A DNA stretch of 64,000 bases from Chondrus crispus (GCF_000350225.1 NW_005179255.1:22588-86587); one strand, 5' to 3'; positions 1-11,940 are shown, counted from the stretch's first letter. Notes: generated from the sequence alone by a model not told the origin. A program made the numbers and translations.

Positions 1-3
1 TTT

Positions 4-28
4 GGGGGGCCCCCCCCCCCCCCCCCCC
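4..28. repeat. G6/C19 homopolymer tract
   Basis: Six G are followed directly by nineteen C. Such a tract at the very start of the window is low-complexity sequence. It may mark a contig edge or a collapsed repeat and carries no coding signal. Confidence 0.8.
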
Positions 29-832
29 TGTACAGCTAAGAACAATTCTCTTGATATTGTAGTACACTTGTACACGTACTAAAAAAATTCCAGGGCAATA
101 GAGAGTTTCCGTGAAAAAAATGAAATGGCTAAACGCGCAAAAATGAGTCATGCCGTTCTGAATTTTCCCTCGAAAATACTGGGTTTGCGGGTTTACGCCA
201 TTTCAAAAAATGGTTTATCTATGAGTACTACACACAACGGCTCCCACTCATCGCCACCCACCGCCGCGACACCTCCTTGAGACTGAAAGATGAGGACGGG
301 GGTGGGGTGTCCGTCGTGAAAGGGGTGGGGAGGAAAAGTGGAATAGGGCGATGCGGAGAAGGGGACGGGGACCGAGTCCGTGGTTTCGCTAACTACTGTA
401 GTCGATTTAGATCGTCGGCTTTTTGTGGGACAGGTATGGTGGGTGGCATACGTTTCACAGCATTTAGCCCTATAACGAAATCATTTTTTCGCGTAAACCC
501 TCGAATGTGAACGAAAAAAATAGCAGATGAGTTTGACACGCTAATTGTACCACCTTCTATGCTGTGCAACGAGGTGTGGAGCGTTAATGCGAATACAAGA
601 TTGCACATGCATTATCGGGTGAACAACAGGCACAGTCAAGAGCCCGAACGAACCTGTTTTCATGATGCAGATCTTACCGGCTAGGTGCTTGAACCACCAG
701 CTGCGAGTGCAAGAAATTGAGCTACTGCTTTTGTAAGGGGATGCCAGAAGACAACTAAGTGTCTGTGCGGGTTTAAGCAAAAGTGTAGAAACTACAATGA
801 ATAATATAAAGGGATTGAGGCTAGAGCTCAGA
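29..832. other. AT-rich intergenic sequence without a recognised gene
   Basis: Only short overlapping frames occur here and none resembles a known domain. A G-rich patch lies at about 295-370. The stretch is the 3' flank of the minus-strand RWP-RK gene that ends at 833. No clear poly(A) signal or promoter could be assigned. Confidence 0.4.
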
Positions 833-1843
833 TCATTCAGGCGAACTGTTTTGATCAACAGTATTCAATAATACTGCTAGAGTGTTTGCATCACGGCTCT
901 GCTGTGGGTCGGAATATATCAGCCGAATTACTCCCAATAAAAGTCTTTGTTGCTCCTGCAGTTTTCGGCGCCGAGATTTAGACAAACTTCGATTACGAAG
1001 GAGGACTTCATTCGCCTCCATCCTGTTCACTGCGTCCCTTATGGTTCGAAAGGGCCATTTCGAGATTCCGTAGTGTCGATTAAGGCACGAAAAAGTGGTT
1101 CGCTTCAGGTCAAGCTTCTTCTCTGCCTTTGGTCTAGCCATGTGAAAGACACCCCTCAAATCATCCAAGTTTTTGTCTTTTGCCGATGGTGGCTTAGGAA
1201 CCTTCTTTCGCGAAGGATAGCCGCTCCGTCTATGCCGCTCCACGCCAGCCGATCGAATTCCATACAAGCTTTGGAATGACGTTCCTCGTTGTCCACCACC
1301 AGAACTTCTGGCATATTCCGAGCAATATTTTGAGTACGCAATGTTTCCGTCGGACGGGGATTGGGGCGCTGATTCCTCTATGGATGACGCGCTTGGATCT
1401 CCAGTGTCGTAGCTTGCGCTTTCTTCTGATTTGCTTGCCGATGAGTCTGCGACTGTCTCTGGCAAAGATCGCTCCTCCATGCCAATAACGTTCCCTTTCA
1501 CATCGTATTCCAAGGTTGCAAAAGTCAGACTTGCTTCCGAAAACGTTTTTGCTTCTACAGTGTCTCCTTTCGTACAAATCCCACCAAGGTATGTAGCATT
1601 TTGCAGTATGTCTTCTTCGACAGGCTCATGGGTCCCAGAAACAATGTCAGCTAATGGACATCCATCTTGAATCAGAGGATCTTGCTTGAGATTCCATGAT
1701 GTTTCGTTTGGTCGATCGGGTCCAGCAAAAAAGTCGTCGAGATACGTAACAGTGCCGACTCCATCTGGAAAGAAGACCTCATAAGTTTTCTCCATATCGT
1801 TTGCGGTATAAGTGTGTGCAGCTTCGTTGATTGAGGGGAACAA
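833..1843 (-). CDS. RWP-RK domain protein (putative transcription factor)
   Basis: Seen: a 336-codon minus-strand frame. Residues about 225-275 match an RWP-RK domain, with the core GISKWPFRTIRD at 259-270 in place of the usual ..RWP.RK.... The domain is preceded by a helix (LDDLRGVFHMARPKAEKKL) and followed by a basic, probably coiled segment (282-300). Residues 130-165 are Ser/Glu/Asp-rich and probably disordered. Known: RWP-RK proteins are nuclear DNA-binding regulators, of nitrogen response and gametogenesis in plants and algae. The N terminus is uncertain. The frame opens with a TTG codon; the first ATG inside is residue 17 (1795). In the same frame an ATG lies upstream at 1949-1951, separated by one TGA (1862-1864). 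That TGA is either a nonsense change or lies in a very short intron. Upstream exons are likely. The domain sits at the C terminus, unlike NLP proteins and more like the short RKD type. Inference: a host gene, possibly decaying. Confidence 0.62.
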   Translation of the reverse strand: MFPSINEAAHTYTANDMEKTYEVFFPDGVGTVTYLDDFFAGPDRPNETSWNLKQDPLIQDGCPLADIVSGTHEPVEEDILQNATYLGGICTKGDTVEAKTFSEASLTFATLEYDVKGNVIGMEERSLPETVADSSASKSEESASYDTGDPSASSIEESAPQSPSDGNIAYSKYCSEYARSSGGGQRGTSFQSLYGIRSAGVERHRRSGYPSRKKVPKPPSAKDKNLDDLRGVFHMARPKAEKKLDLKRTTFSCLNRHYGISKWPFRTIRDAVNRMEANEVLLRNRSLSKSRRRKLQEQQRLLLGVIRLIYSDPQQSRDANTLAVLLNTVDQNSSPE

Positions 1844-2384
1844 ATCTTTAGTGGAAGGGATTCAGAAATTCTCAAACCGAACATCTGTTGTTCCAGATCC
1901 GTTGGACTCAGTGGCCAGCCACCCTATGGATCGAAATCTCTTTAAGTTCATGGTGTACCTTTGGAAGTACGAATTTTAACCTTGTAGGGCCGATTCCGGC
2001 AATTAGGGGTATTGGCCGGATCAAAGATACTCTCCCTCCGACATACAGCCTTCAACTGCTGCTATTGTATGGCAGAAAAGAAGAAAACAGGGTTGAAGAG
2101 ATAGTTGCGCAATTGAATACTAATGATATATTAGGAACGTTTTGATGCTTTTGTGGTCCGACAAGCTCTATTAATCCTCCTATGAACTCCGAGCCCGAAA
2201 AATATGATGAAGGGAGCGAATTTGTTGTTTCAGTCCTGACCTCACATAATCGGAAGCGCCGACGCTTTGTTTCGTGTTGACGGTTCGTTAATCTGTACAG
2301 CGGTACATTCCCCCGCCTCTCAAAAGAAGATGATGTGCAGCACTGGCCCGAGACACGCTTTCTATCTCGAGAATATTTCTTCAT
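1844..2384 (-). other. Possible upstream exons of the RWP-RK gene
   Basis: Two minus-strand stretches look protein-like. One is a 110-codon frame at 2052-2384, basic then hydrophobic. The other is a frame at about 1912-2050 reading GGRVSLIRPIPLIAGIGPT and onward. Neither matches a family I know. Their strand and closeness to the RWP-RK frame make 5' exons plausible, but no splice sites could be fixed. Confidence 0.2.
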
Positions 2385-3496
2385 ACTTGCATCGGGAAAG
2401 GATCTTTTACCTCATGTGCATTCCTTTATAGGTATGACATGAGTGCGTACTTAAAACTGGACAATAGTATAACACATGTACAAGCTTCCCTGGATGGGAC
2501 TTGTTCTCCCCGCATGGACCGAAGGTACGTCACCCAAGTTCGTTACATTCAGGTGCAGCTGTCAGAAACGCTCCTTCCTTCGCAACAACACAACTAAAAT
2601 AGACTCAAGAACACAAGTTGCCGCTTACAGTTCCTATATGACCGGCTTACACAGAACAACCATTAATTCCGTGCACTAACACGGACATACAGTAGGTGCA
2701 GACAAAGCGTACAGTACTGTTAGTGTCGAGTTTCTCTAGTTCACACATTTTTCGCTAGCAAATCGTTTTGTTTAAATGGAGCACGGCACTGTACGAGTCA
2801 GAGAAGATAAAATGCAGACCCGAAGGTTCAAAATTAATCTCATGAGGACTCCTCTCAAGCATCGCATGACAAGTCCCACGGCTACACATTCGAATGTCCA
2901 AAAAACCGCCGCGGTGTTAGCGTTTTCTGTGTATGAGCTTTTTGTCGCAAACTTGACAATGCAGGGTTCGTTGACGTTCAGTTGAAAAGAACAAATGCAC
3001 GCGGCTAGTTGCTACACGTAAGGAAATATTGAGTCTCTCGTGTCCTTCAAAACTTTTCCGACAGAGGACTTGTCTCCACAAAAAGGTGACCGCACTTCTG
3101 ATAATGACGCAAGTACTATCTGCTATTTTGAAACGGGCCCCTTTTCTCTTTCTGTTGCAGCGAACTATTGCAGGCTGAGATGCGACTCTTTTCTACTAGT
3201 ACTGTCATGGCAGCAATGTTAGTACTACCTCACATTCAGGTCGTTGATTCACTTTCATTTATTATCTGGATTGACTCTGACATGTATTGTAAGATACGGA
3301 ACAGTTCAGGGTCTCCATAATTTATCTGAAACAGCGCTCGCTGCAAGCAAGAGACAAGTGGGTGTTTGCCTCGTGTCATGATGAAAAAGCCTCTATGGAT
3401 AAACCATGTGCCAGTATCATACAAAACCCGGTATCAGAGTATAGCCTTATTCAGTGACACCGGAAACAACTCTTAGAGAAAGCTGACCCTTCTCAT

Positions 3497-3592
3497 GCAA
3501 GGGCAACTATATATTTGCACTGAAGCAGTTTTAAAAGTCCTCTTGCAAGGGCAACAATATATTTGCACTGGAGCAGTTTTAAAAGTCCTCTT
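3497..3592. repeat. 48-bp tandem duplication
   Basis: Two head-to-tail copies (3497-3544 and 3545-3592) begin GCAAGGGCAAC and end AAAAGTCCTCTT. They differ at only about two positions, so the duplication is recent. Confidence 0.85.
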
Positions 3593-6464
3593 GCCAAGAT
3601 AAAAGGGCCAGTTGCAAAAATTCGGTGGTCGGGGAAGTATTGTTCCTTGTTTGATCCAGAGTTAGTCTCGTGTTGTGTCTTGACAACGAGCGAGATCACT
3701 CTGCCGCGTATGCTCATTTAGAAGTAATGAAATAAGACAACGTGACACAACATACATGTGCTTTACGTTTACTTACTATTTGGGCTACGTATCAGCCTAG
3801 AACTACGAGATATACTAGATGGCCCTCTCCCGCAACCTAATATAGGGCTGTGCCTCATAGAAATGCAGAACAGTCAAAAAGAACCAAGCTGTATGCAACC
3901 ACAGCTGGAAACTCAGCCCGCTACGCAGAGATTACACAATGTTTTTCAACAATCCCTCATATTAGGCCATAAGCCACCAAGATATATCGACATTTCCAAT
4001 GTATGTTTGCATAAAATGTTCGTTACAGACAGCAACCTGCATGATAACTTCGCATTTCTCGAAGGCCCGATCATCTCGCCATTTCATTATTTCTAAACTG
4101 AGTGAGGTAGAATTTTCTTCTACTGTACAAAGTGAACTTACTACTTGCTACAATTCAACAAATATTCACAAACCATGTGTGACGAATGAGAAGATGGAGT
4201 GAGACGAATGAGATGACGGCGGCGAAAAGAGCAAAACTCTCACAAATCGTCACACAAATCGTCTCACTTTTTGTGATGCCCTAAATCGTCACAAACCGGA
4301 GCACAGGGTTAATAATCTGTACGCCATCACTACAGTATGTTGAGCGCAGGCGCGTGCCTGTAATTTAGCGAAAGCCAACAGTCCAATGAAAAGGCTCCAT
4401 GACCGCCACCATCGCGAGATGGTTGGCTGATGATGATTAAGGGTACGTACCATTGTAGAAATAATGATTAATCACTATCCTACCGACGACGGCGCAGCGG
4501 AGCGGCGCGCACCAGAGCCTTGCTCTGGTTGACATAAAGTGGAGTGACCGGGTCGCTGTCGACCCGATCATGAGAGGAGACATCCTCACACATTCTCCAT
4601 ATCCCCTGGCTCTCCTTTTACAGTACTCCCCAATATATGCAGTCACCTCAGGAGGTACGCACGGGTAGTGAAGAGAAATCTCCTATTTGGTACAGAGTAG
4701 AAACTCCAGCTTATAACACGTATAGATAAAAGTAGGGATGTCTCTCAGGAACTCTCTTTATTATGAGACTTGGGAAGGCTGTAACACCAAGCCCAGGCGA
4801 AGTACTGCCAACCAGAGGTCTTTGCCTCTCAGCTCCTGTTCAAAATTTGTCGTGAGCTGCTAAAACTCAGCCCCACAGCACTCCACGAGGGTATATATAT
4901 ATCGTACAGTTTCATAGAGTTGTAATAGTGCAAGATGCAATTCTTCTAAAGCAATGGGACGTAACCCATCATTTCATTGATGCGTCTTTCCGCACCACCA
5001 TGATTAACAGCATTGGGAGCTTCAGCAAACGATCTATCAAGGCAACTCTTTCAATTCGATATAATATCGCAAGTATGTGACAGATCCTGCGACACTAGAG
5101 GTCTTGTACTGTTCGAAACCGTTTCTCCCAAGACGTTGTTTAGCATAAGAAGTATAATTTCCACCCACCCTTCCAGCGACTACGAAATGAAACTCACTAC
5201 TGAAGTAAAACCGTTGGCTACCTTTCTTCACAGGGCTGAAATCAAATGCTCTGAATTGTATTTCCCTCTTGGGATAACAGTCAGCCCCCCAGTACTCAGG
5301 CATTCTTTGTGCACAGAGTTTCCCATGGTTCGTTGAAGTTCTTTACTGAGAATCATACTTTCAAAAGTTTATATGACTTGGTGATAGATCGATGTCTGTA
5401 GCTCGGTGAGGCACCGCTCTGATAGCTTGTGGCTGCGAATGCTCGAGAATTAAATAATTAGATCAAAGAAATATGTGGGAGGGGGGGGAGGAAGAGTTGT
5501 TGTTGTTGCCTTGAAGGTATCATCGCAAGACTATCTGAGGTGGATAGAACTAAAGCACTCGAGGGGGGCGAGACTTTATGATAGTCGTTAGAATTTTAGA
5601 CTTCTGACTAATGTCTAGAAGACACTTTAATGGCACACGGAGTAAGTCCATATGAGACCATAGTCGTACAACTTCGAAGACAATTTTAAAACTCTTTATC
5701 GAGGCTCGTTGAGGCCCTTCGCTGGATAAATGGAAAAGAATACAAAAAGCCATTGCAAACTGCAAAAATGAACAGATTAGAACAACTACTCAAGGATTGC
5801 TATCTACACTATGCTACCACCGAGCTTGCTCACTTAAAAGTACATTAGATGTTTTTTCAGTTTTTATACTGAAATAGTCGTTTTCTCCGAAGTTTTGCAC
5901 TGTACGTACCCAACACGAGACTAATATTATTTCAGAGATTCAATTGCTATTACAGAATCTCTTCATATTGTCAAATTATCAGCGGATTAAGCGATTTTGG
6001 GACGTTCTATAACCAACTTAATATATCTTCTTGAGCAACAGATGTGGTTGAAAGTAGTATTCCGACTCCACACAAGATAACAGTGGCAAAGGGATGTACT
6101 GTAAAAGTGCCTATAAACACAGCTTTTTAACTATCGATTTAATATTGTAATATCCAGTATTTACATTTTGCGACACAATACTGGCCTCACACTGTATGAG
6201 GCAGACCTCCCGTCGTCAAGTCATTAGGGAAGTGTTTGGTACTTCAGGAATGTGTACATATTCTAAAACGCACTGTCGGGATATACAAACTACAGTGGCA
6301 TGCAGCTTGGCCCGGTCAGAAATTAGATGAAAATTCTTGTAGTCATACTGATCTGTACACTGGAAGACAGAAGACTTGACGGTTGTGAACATATGACGAG
6401 GAAAGAGGGAAACAGGGTTGATAACATACAGACCCGTGGCATATGTATGGAGCACTTTCATTCT

Positions 6465-6743
6465 GCGAGAGTTTATTGTGTATGATGGGAATTTTGCTAT
6501 TTGGCGTCGGTGGAATAAAGATCTATGCTGCAAGAGAGTTTATTGTGTATGATGGGAGTTTTGCTATTTGACGTCGGTGGAATATAGATCGGTGGCTTTG
6601 GGTATGATGTAGGCCGCACTGGGCGTGCGGTAGGTGTGCTGGAAGGAGGGTGTTTTGCTTGTGTTGTGGCGAGAGAGTTTATTGTGTATGATGGGAGTTT
6701 TGCTATTTAGCGTCGGTGCAGTATAGATCGGTGGCTTTGGGTT
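6465..6743. repeat. Threefold direct repeat, units of about 55-73 bp
   Basis: Three copies of a unit beginning GAGAGTTTATTGTGTATG lie at about 6465-6520, 6534-6604 and 6673-6743. Copies 2 and 3 share a longer tail (ATAGATCGGTGGCTTTGGGT) than copy 1. Spacing is irregular, so this is a dispersed local repeat rather than a strict tandem array. Confidence 0.75.
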
Positions 6744-7400
6744 TTAGGGACAGAGAGAGACAGAGAGGGGGAGTACTTCCGAGTGAAGAGATTCTGTCTT
6801 GCTTACGGTATTTCGTTGATATTTCAACTATCCTAAGGACTCTGTTTGGCATGCTACGCTTCTCATCTGATCTGTTCGTTCTATTGCGCCGTGTGTGGCT
6901 GAAGATACGTTGGAACTCTTCCGCTTGGTGAAAGTCGGTTCGGAAATCCTGACCACCAAGTTCAGTATCTTGCTCATCTCGATCTAGAAGTAACAGAAGT
7001 TGAAAGGGGATTATGAGCTTAGAACCATGAAGGGTAAAGGCTGAATGATATACTGGGATGAACCTCCGAGCAAGCAGAGCAAAATATTTATGGAGTGTAG
7101 CAGCTGTTTTCAAAATTGCACTCAGTAAAATTGACTTCACTCTCGAAAGATAAATGGCTCTAGACCGCTTCTTTTCGCCATCGAGAAGAATTCTGATGAC
7201 TTTTATGGGAATTAGAGGGAGCCGCAAATATTATTGTTTGATTATCCGTAATTGCAGTGAATCAAGTACTTATGAAGGGCCGAGAATAGAGCGATTCCAT
7301 GGTTTGTGACAAAAACTGTTTCCCAGTTTCAATCGTTTAAACGGTGACCAATGAAAGGCTCTATCTTGTCATGATACAGCTCTATCAAAAAACACACAGA

Positions 7401-7451
7401 ATCGTGAGACAAGTCAAAGGATGTTGTTGACAACATCCTTTGTCTCACGAT
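7401..7451. repeat. Inverted repeat able to form a 22-bp hairpin
   Basis: ATCGTGAGACAA..AAAGGATGTTGT (7401-7427) pairs with ACAACATCCTTTGTCTCACGAT (two halves, 7430-7451). A short bulge interrupts the left arm and the loop is 2 nt. The pairing is otherwise perfect. It could be the relic of a small inverted-repeat element or a structured RNA. Nothing around it decides. Confidence 0.7.
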
Positions 7452-7600
7452 ACCTGACATCAGGTAATACGCATCGATTTTGGACCGCTTCTCAGTTGTC
7501 CGTATTCTCTCCTGTAGTTTTACGACTTCCCACGCTGAAGTCAGCGACGTACCAATTCTCCTCTCTGCGGGCATCTTCAAATCGCTCAAATTTTGATGAC

Positions 7601-7626
7601 TGTGTGTGTGTTTGTGTGCGTGTGTA
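7601..7626. repeat. GT microsatellite
   Basis: An imperfect (TG)n tract. Confidence 0.8.
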
Positions 7627-8195
7627 GATTTTGTGCTCATAATTTTTCGGTAGACATTTCCTTTGCCTCCGCGCGACATGTCGTAATGTAGACCGCGTGA
7701 CGATCTCTCTCTACATGTTTTCAATCTCTGTCATACTAGTAAAGTCTTTAGACCTCAAGACGTGTCTCCGCTTTTAACCTAATTCCGGGCAGGACCAGAG
7801 GCGCGCGGCTCTAAAATACCAACCGAAGATGTGGATGTAACTCTCCAGCCCATCGCATGTCTCGCGTGCACTACGTATCACATGGTATTATTTCGAACGA
7901 GACACGTTTGAAGCTCTGCCTAGGTTTTGCGACCATTTGATCTGAGTATCAGCACTAACCCCGGAAAAAAAAATTGCCGTCCTCTGACTGGAAGGAATAG
8001 TAGGATTTCAATTGATTCCTTAAAAGAGCTCCGAGTTTCGCTCTTCATGTACAGTGCCTCCTACGATATAGTGCTATTGCGCGACATACCTCTAGCTATG
8101 GCACTATTCGAGGTATGGCACTATATAAAGTAGGCTCATATACGTATATTTGGGGACAAAACACAATCCTTTAGCATCGCAGAACCGCAACACAT

Positions 8196-8403
8196 TTACA
8201 TCTTAAAGACATCTATGACCGCTTGTCGTGTATCATGTTTCTTCACATGAGCCTCGGCAGAGATAAAGGCCTCTTTGGCTTTCCTCAAGTGCATAGACGC
8301 TTCCGATACATCAAACTTATTCGCTAGAGCTTGTAAGTCGATAAACATATCGGATAGCTTCAACGAATGATGAGTTGCAGGACAGTGTGGGGAGTGGGGC
8401 GGG
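8196..8403 (-). pseudogene. Relic resembling the C-terminal tail of a pogo/Tigger transposase
   Basis: A minus-strand frame of about 69 codons ends at a TAA (8196-8198). It reads through LSDMFIDLQALANKFDVSE and then LRKAKEAFISA and RQAVIDVFKM. The spacing and the closing RQ....F motif resemble the tail of the Tigger-type transposase at the right end of this window (LRGTRKVQ... RQTKIAAFLNKI). No DDE catalytic part is found upstream, so it would be a 3' fragment. Naming by this pattern is tentative; another coiled-coil protein is possible. Confidence 0.3.
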
Positions 8404-9119
8404 CGTTAATTGTACCAGGGCTGTCGCAGGTATTGCTCGACCGAAGCAGATCTTGATAGAGGTGAGTACTCGTCATATTTTCCCGCCACCGCACCTCCAT
8501 ATCTTAACGCTGAACGATGCCAGAGGATTCACGTGTGCGATTATGATAACCTGTGCCAGAGCCATAGCACTATATATAGGGAGGCACTACTAAAGAAGGC
8601 ACTATTAAGCGACCCGCTCTGTAATTAGAACCGTTGACGTTCGCAAGTAGCATGGACGTACAGACAATTCTGGAAAGTCACATTTCCAGTTGTTTGATGC
8701 TTATTTTGAGTAAGATGACCCATGTCTTCCGTTTGCATCCTACAAGGCGTGTGAAGTCCTACGCATTACTCTGTGAGTTGGCGTTTAGCGTTCGACGATT
8801 CGAACGATCGTGCAAACCGGCGCTGTGCTCCTGTGGTGACGAAGGGGGGTAGTCCCCCTTACCCGTGCCGGAGCGTCAATACCTTGGTGCCTGGTGGGTC
8901 TTTGGCGATCGACATAAGGAAGCTGGTACTGCTTGCCATCACACGACCCCTTCGCTGTTGCGTGTTACTTTCGAATATCTCCGTTGGGTGTTGTTCCTGG
9001 AGTCGTGTGACTCCCTCCCCATCAGGGGAGGTTGGAGGTCAAGTGTCCCTTCCCCGTTATCGGAATTGCTACCGGCGGCGGGTTACCATGATCCAACGGA
9101 ACGGTTCGGGGGCTCCTCC

Positions 9120-10050
9120 TCAAGCGTGAAAGTCCGCGTTCACGTTCGGGCTGAGCTCCATGCCAGTGCATCTCCGGAGGGGTTGGGCGTAACGAGACAC
9201 CAACTCCCCCGGGACTTGAATCCGGGCAGTCCAAGTGGTCGTGTCGTAATCCGCCCACTTGATAAGGAACTCGGTAGTTTGCGATAACTCCTCTTCGCTC
9301 TGCCTTGGGTGAGAGGTGGAGGCTTCGCAGAGGGAGCACGCGACGCGGACGCGCCGCGCGATTAGATCCGATACGGGCGAACTCGCAAAAAGGAGAGGCT
9401 CACTGGCCAGTTGCGCGCAGTCGCGCCGTTGTGCGTAGAAAGGAGCGACAGGTAACTGGTTAGAATTCAGCGCGCGGATGGACTTACCGAACGGTCGTCT
9501 ATACGCGTGAAAGGCACAGGGGCGAGCTTGCCCCAGTTCACTGATAGGGACGGGTGTCAGGTCTTAACCCCTCAGAGGTCGCCTCGTACACACCTGTCCT
9601 AGTACAGTACCAGCCGCCTAGTGCGTGCCGGGTACTGTACACAATTAAAAAGCTAGCGCCATAATTACTACTACCGCACGGACGCTGCTACTACACGTGT
9701 GCAAAACTGTACACGCGTGATGCTTACAGACTACCGCACGGACGACACATGTGCTAACGCGCACACGTAACACGCGTAGACTACCGCACGGAGGACACGT
9801 GTGCTACTGTACACGTGCGCCACGCCACGAGCAGTCGGTACACGCGCGCGCTCCCTACACGTGGGCACACCCGCCCACGTGTGCTCCGTGCACGGCCCCC
9901 GGATTAATAATTCTGCGCGCGCGCCGGTCGTTATACTTCAGGTAGTTCCGTCTTCCATACCCCTGTGCTTCAGTAGTCGCTCGACAGCGTACTGTGTCCC
10001 CTATCTGACCTTGTCGGCAAGGTCATCCGGGGTCGTCGTGCTCGCCCGGG
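9120..10050 (-). other. Gypsy-A chromodomain region, split by solo LTR-X
   Basis: On the minus strand the segment YAVERLLKHRGMEDG lies right of solo LTR-X, and EFLIKWADYDTTTW lies left of it. Together these show a chromodomain core (aromatic cage side, then ..F.IKW..YD...W) typical of the C terminus of chromovirus integrases. Known: these domains steer integration toward particular chromatin. Confidence 0.6.
9280..9940. mobile_element. Solo LTR-X copy 1
   Basis: A 661-bp sequence beginning TGCGATAACTCC and ending ATACTTCA (TG...CA). It interrupts the Gypsy-A chromodomain. The flanks GGTAGTT at 9273-9279 and 9941-9947 are identical. This is a 7-bp duplication, or 5 bp plus two chance matches. 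The inverse complement of the whole sequence recurs at 31647-32358, diverged. No internal region is present, so it is a solo LTR, the usual product of LTR-LTR recombination. Confidence 0.75.
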
Positions 10051-10099
10051 GCGTGTTGGCCAGTGGGGTGCGTACTCACAGGGGTCCGCAGAGACGCGT

Positions 10100-11940
10100 T
10101 CGGTCACTCTATCACGATCTATCGTGATGGTTCGGCGGTCGTTCGCGAAGACCCGGTAGGGTCCGACCGCTGGGGACGTTCACGTCTTCCCCCCGCCAGT
10201 GGGGTTGAGGTATACGTACTCTCCGGGACGGAGTCACGAATTGATCCGTCGTATGCCCGTATCGAAGTCCCGCTTGTAGCGAGCCAACGTCCGACGCAGG
10301 CTCCCGAAGGCCTTCTGAACTGTCGAGTCCAAGGTCTTGAGGAACTCGACGCGTGGGTTCCCCCCATTGGAAGGGGCGCGTCACCGTCCTCTCGTTGAAG
10401 CGAGAACTTTGGCGGTGGCCTGCTGAGCACGAGCTCGAACGGCGTCTTTCCTGTGGTGCAGTGTACGTGGGAGTTATACGCATACGTAAGCGGCCCCACA
10501 TACACGTCCCAGCCATCTTGATGCTCGCGTACGCAGTTGCGTAGCATCGATTCGATCGTCCGGTTGTATCGCTCGACTTGTCCGTTCGTCTAGGGATGGT
10601 AGGCCGAAGTGTACAGATTCGTTATCTCTAGAACACAGCACGTGCAGTGGAAGAACTTCGCGTTAAACTGCGGTCCGTTATCCGACAGTAACGTACGCGG
10701 GACGCCGTACTTAAACACCCCAAGCGTCGCAGAACGCAACCGCGACGGTGTATTCGGTTATGGTGCGGAGCGCAACGACTTGCGTCAGCTTTGTGAAGCG
10801 GTCAGTAATTACGAGCAGGAACCGTTTCCCGGTTTTCGTCTTTGGGCGCGGACCCAGAATGTCTATGGCCAGGCTCTCGAGCGGCCGGGTAGCTGGAAAC
10901 AATTTTAATCGGTTGAGATGTTTCCGCAGCTTGACCCGGTTCATCGCGCAGGTTTGACACCTTCGCACCGTGGCCGCGACATCCGCGGCCAGATGAGGCC
11001 AGTAGTACTCGCGACGGAGCGCGTAGTACACACGGTTCTGGCCCGAGTGCCCTGCGATGGCCGGTTTGTGGCACAGGCGAAGGAGCCTGGCTCGGAGTGT
11101 CCGATGTACCATCACCTGTACGATGTTAGGGTCGAAGGGGTGTCTCCGCTTGAGCACCCCCTGGTGGTCCTCGAAGATCGCATAGTCCCGGGACTCTGAC
11201 TGTCGTGCCAAAACGTTTTGGCAGAAGTCATCCACGCATTGCTCTTCGGCGATCTCCTCTACCGTAATGGGGGCCGGACGGTCGTCCTGCGGTGGGGCGA
11301 CTGGGGAGTGGGACGCGCCGGCTTCGGGATCTTCGGCGCGTTCGATGTCCGCCGCGCCGAACGTATCGTTCTCCTCCGAAAACGAAGTGGGTCCTTGGAC
11401 AGCAGGGGCTTCGTCGTCGCCCCTCGGCTCGTCACGCGGGCGGGCGCGCGACATGCTTCGCGAGCTGCCTTGCTTTCGTGTCGTCGCGAAGACTTGCTCG
11501 ACATCCTGGTCGCAGCTCGCGGTACAAACGTGGCCAGCGAGTTCGTTCGACACGTCTCGAACGGTCGTGCCCCCGTCGAAGGCGGGGATGTCGTCATCTA
11601 TCACGAAGGTGGGGCGAGGGTCGTCGGCGACCTTGGGCGACACGAGGCGTGACAGGGCATCTGGTACATGGTGCACGCGCCCGGTACGGTACTGAATGGT
11701 GAAGTTGTATTCAGTCAGTCGTAGCCGCCACCAAGTAAGTCTGCCGGAACTCTCGGTGAGGGACATGAGCCACCTCAAGGCGTCGTGATCCGTTCGGACG
11801 GTGAACTTCGTGCCTTCAACGTACGGCTGCAGTGTACCGACGGCCCACACTACTGCGAAGCATTCGCGCTCTGTAGCGCTGTAGTTTGGTTCGCTGTCGT
11901 TCAGCGAGTAGGACCAGTAGCCGACGGGGCGCCATTGGTG
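10100..11940 (-). other. Gypsy-A RNase H and integrase region
   Basis: RNase H motifs (VGYWSYSLND, ERECFAVVWAV, RTDHDALRWLM) are followed by an integrase zinc finger (GHSGQNRVYYALRREYYWPH, then CQTCAMN) and the catalytic core start (LAIDILGP...LVITDRFTKLT). Order and spacing are those of Ty3/Gypsy pol. The reverse transcriptase expected upstream is not visible; in its place lies the opposite-strand Gypsy-O piece. Confidence 0.75.

Larger units (their letters stand above)
2385..8195. other. AT-rich stretch with local repeats but no recognised gene
   Basis: Nearly 6 kb hold only short frames. The two longest minus-strand frames are at 6703-7227 (174 codons, no early ATG) and 7329-7724 (131 codons, ATG start, crossing a GT microsatellite and a hairpin). 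Neither shows a domain. A 48-bp tandem duplication, a threefold direct repeat and a hairpin are listed separately. Composition is clearly lower in GC than the retroelement block that starts near 8.83 kb. Confidence 0.4.

Noticed and set aside
6703-7227. 174-codon minus-strand frame as a gene
   Set aside because: It has no ATG near its start, overlaps the threefold repeat and a GA-rich tract, and shows no domain.
7329-7724. 131-codon minus-strand frame as a gene
   Set aside because: It crosses a GT microsatellite (giving a His/Thr run) and the hairpin. No family is recognised, so it was left as intergenic.
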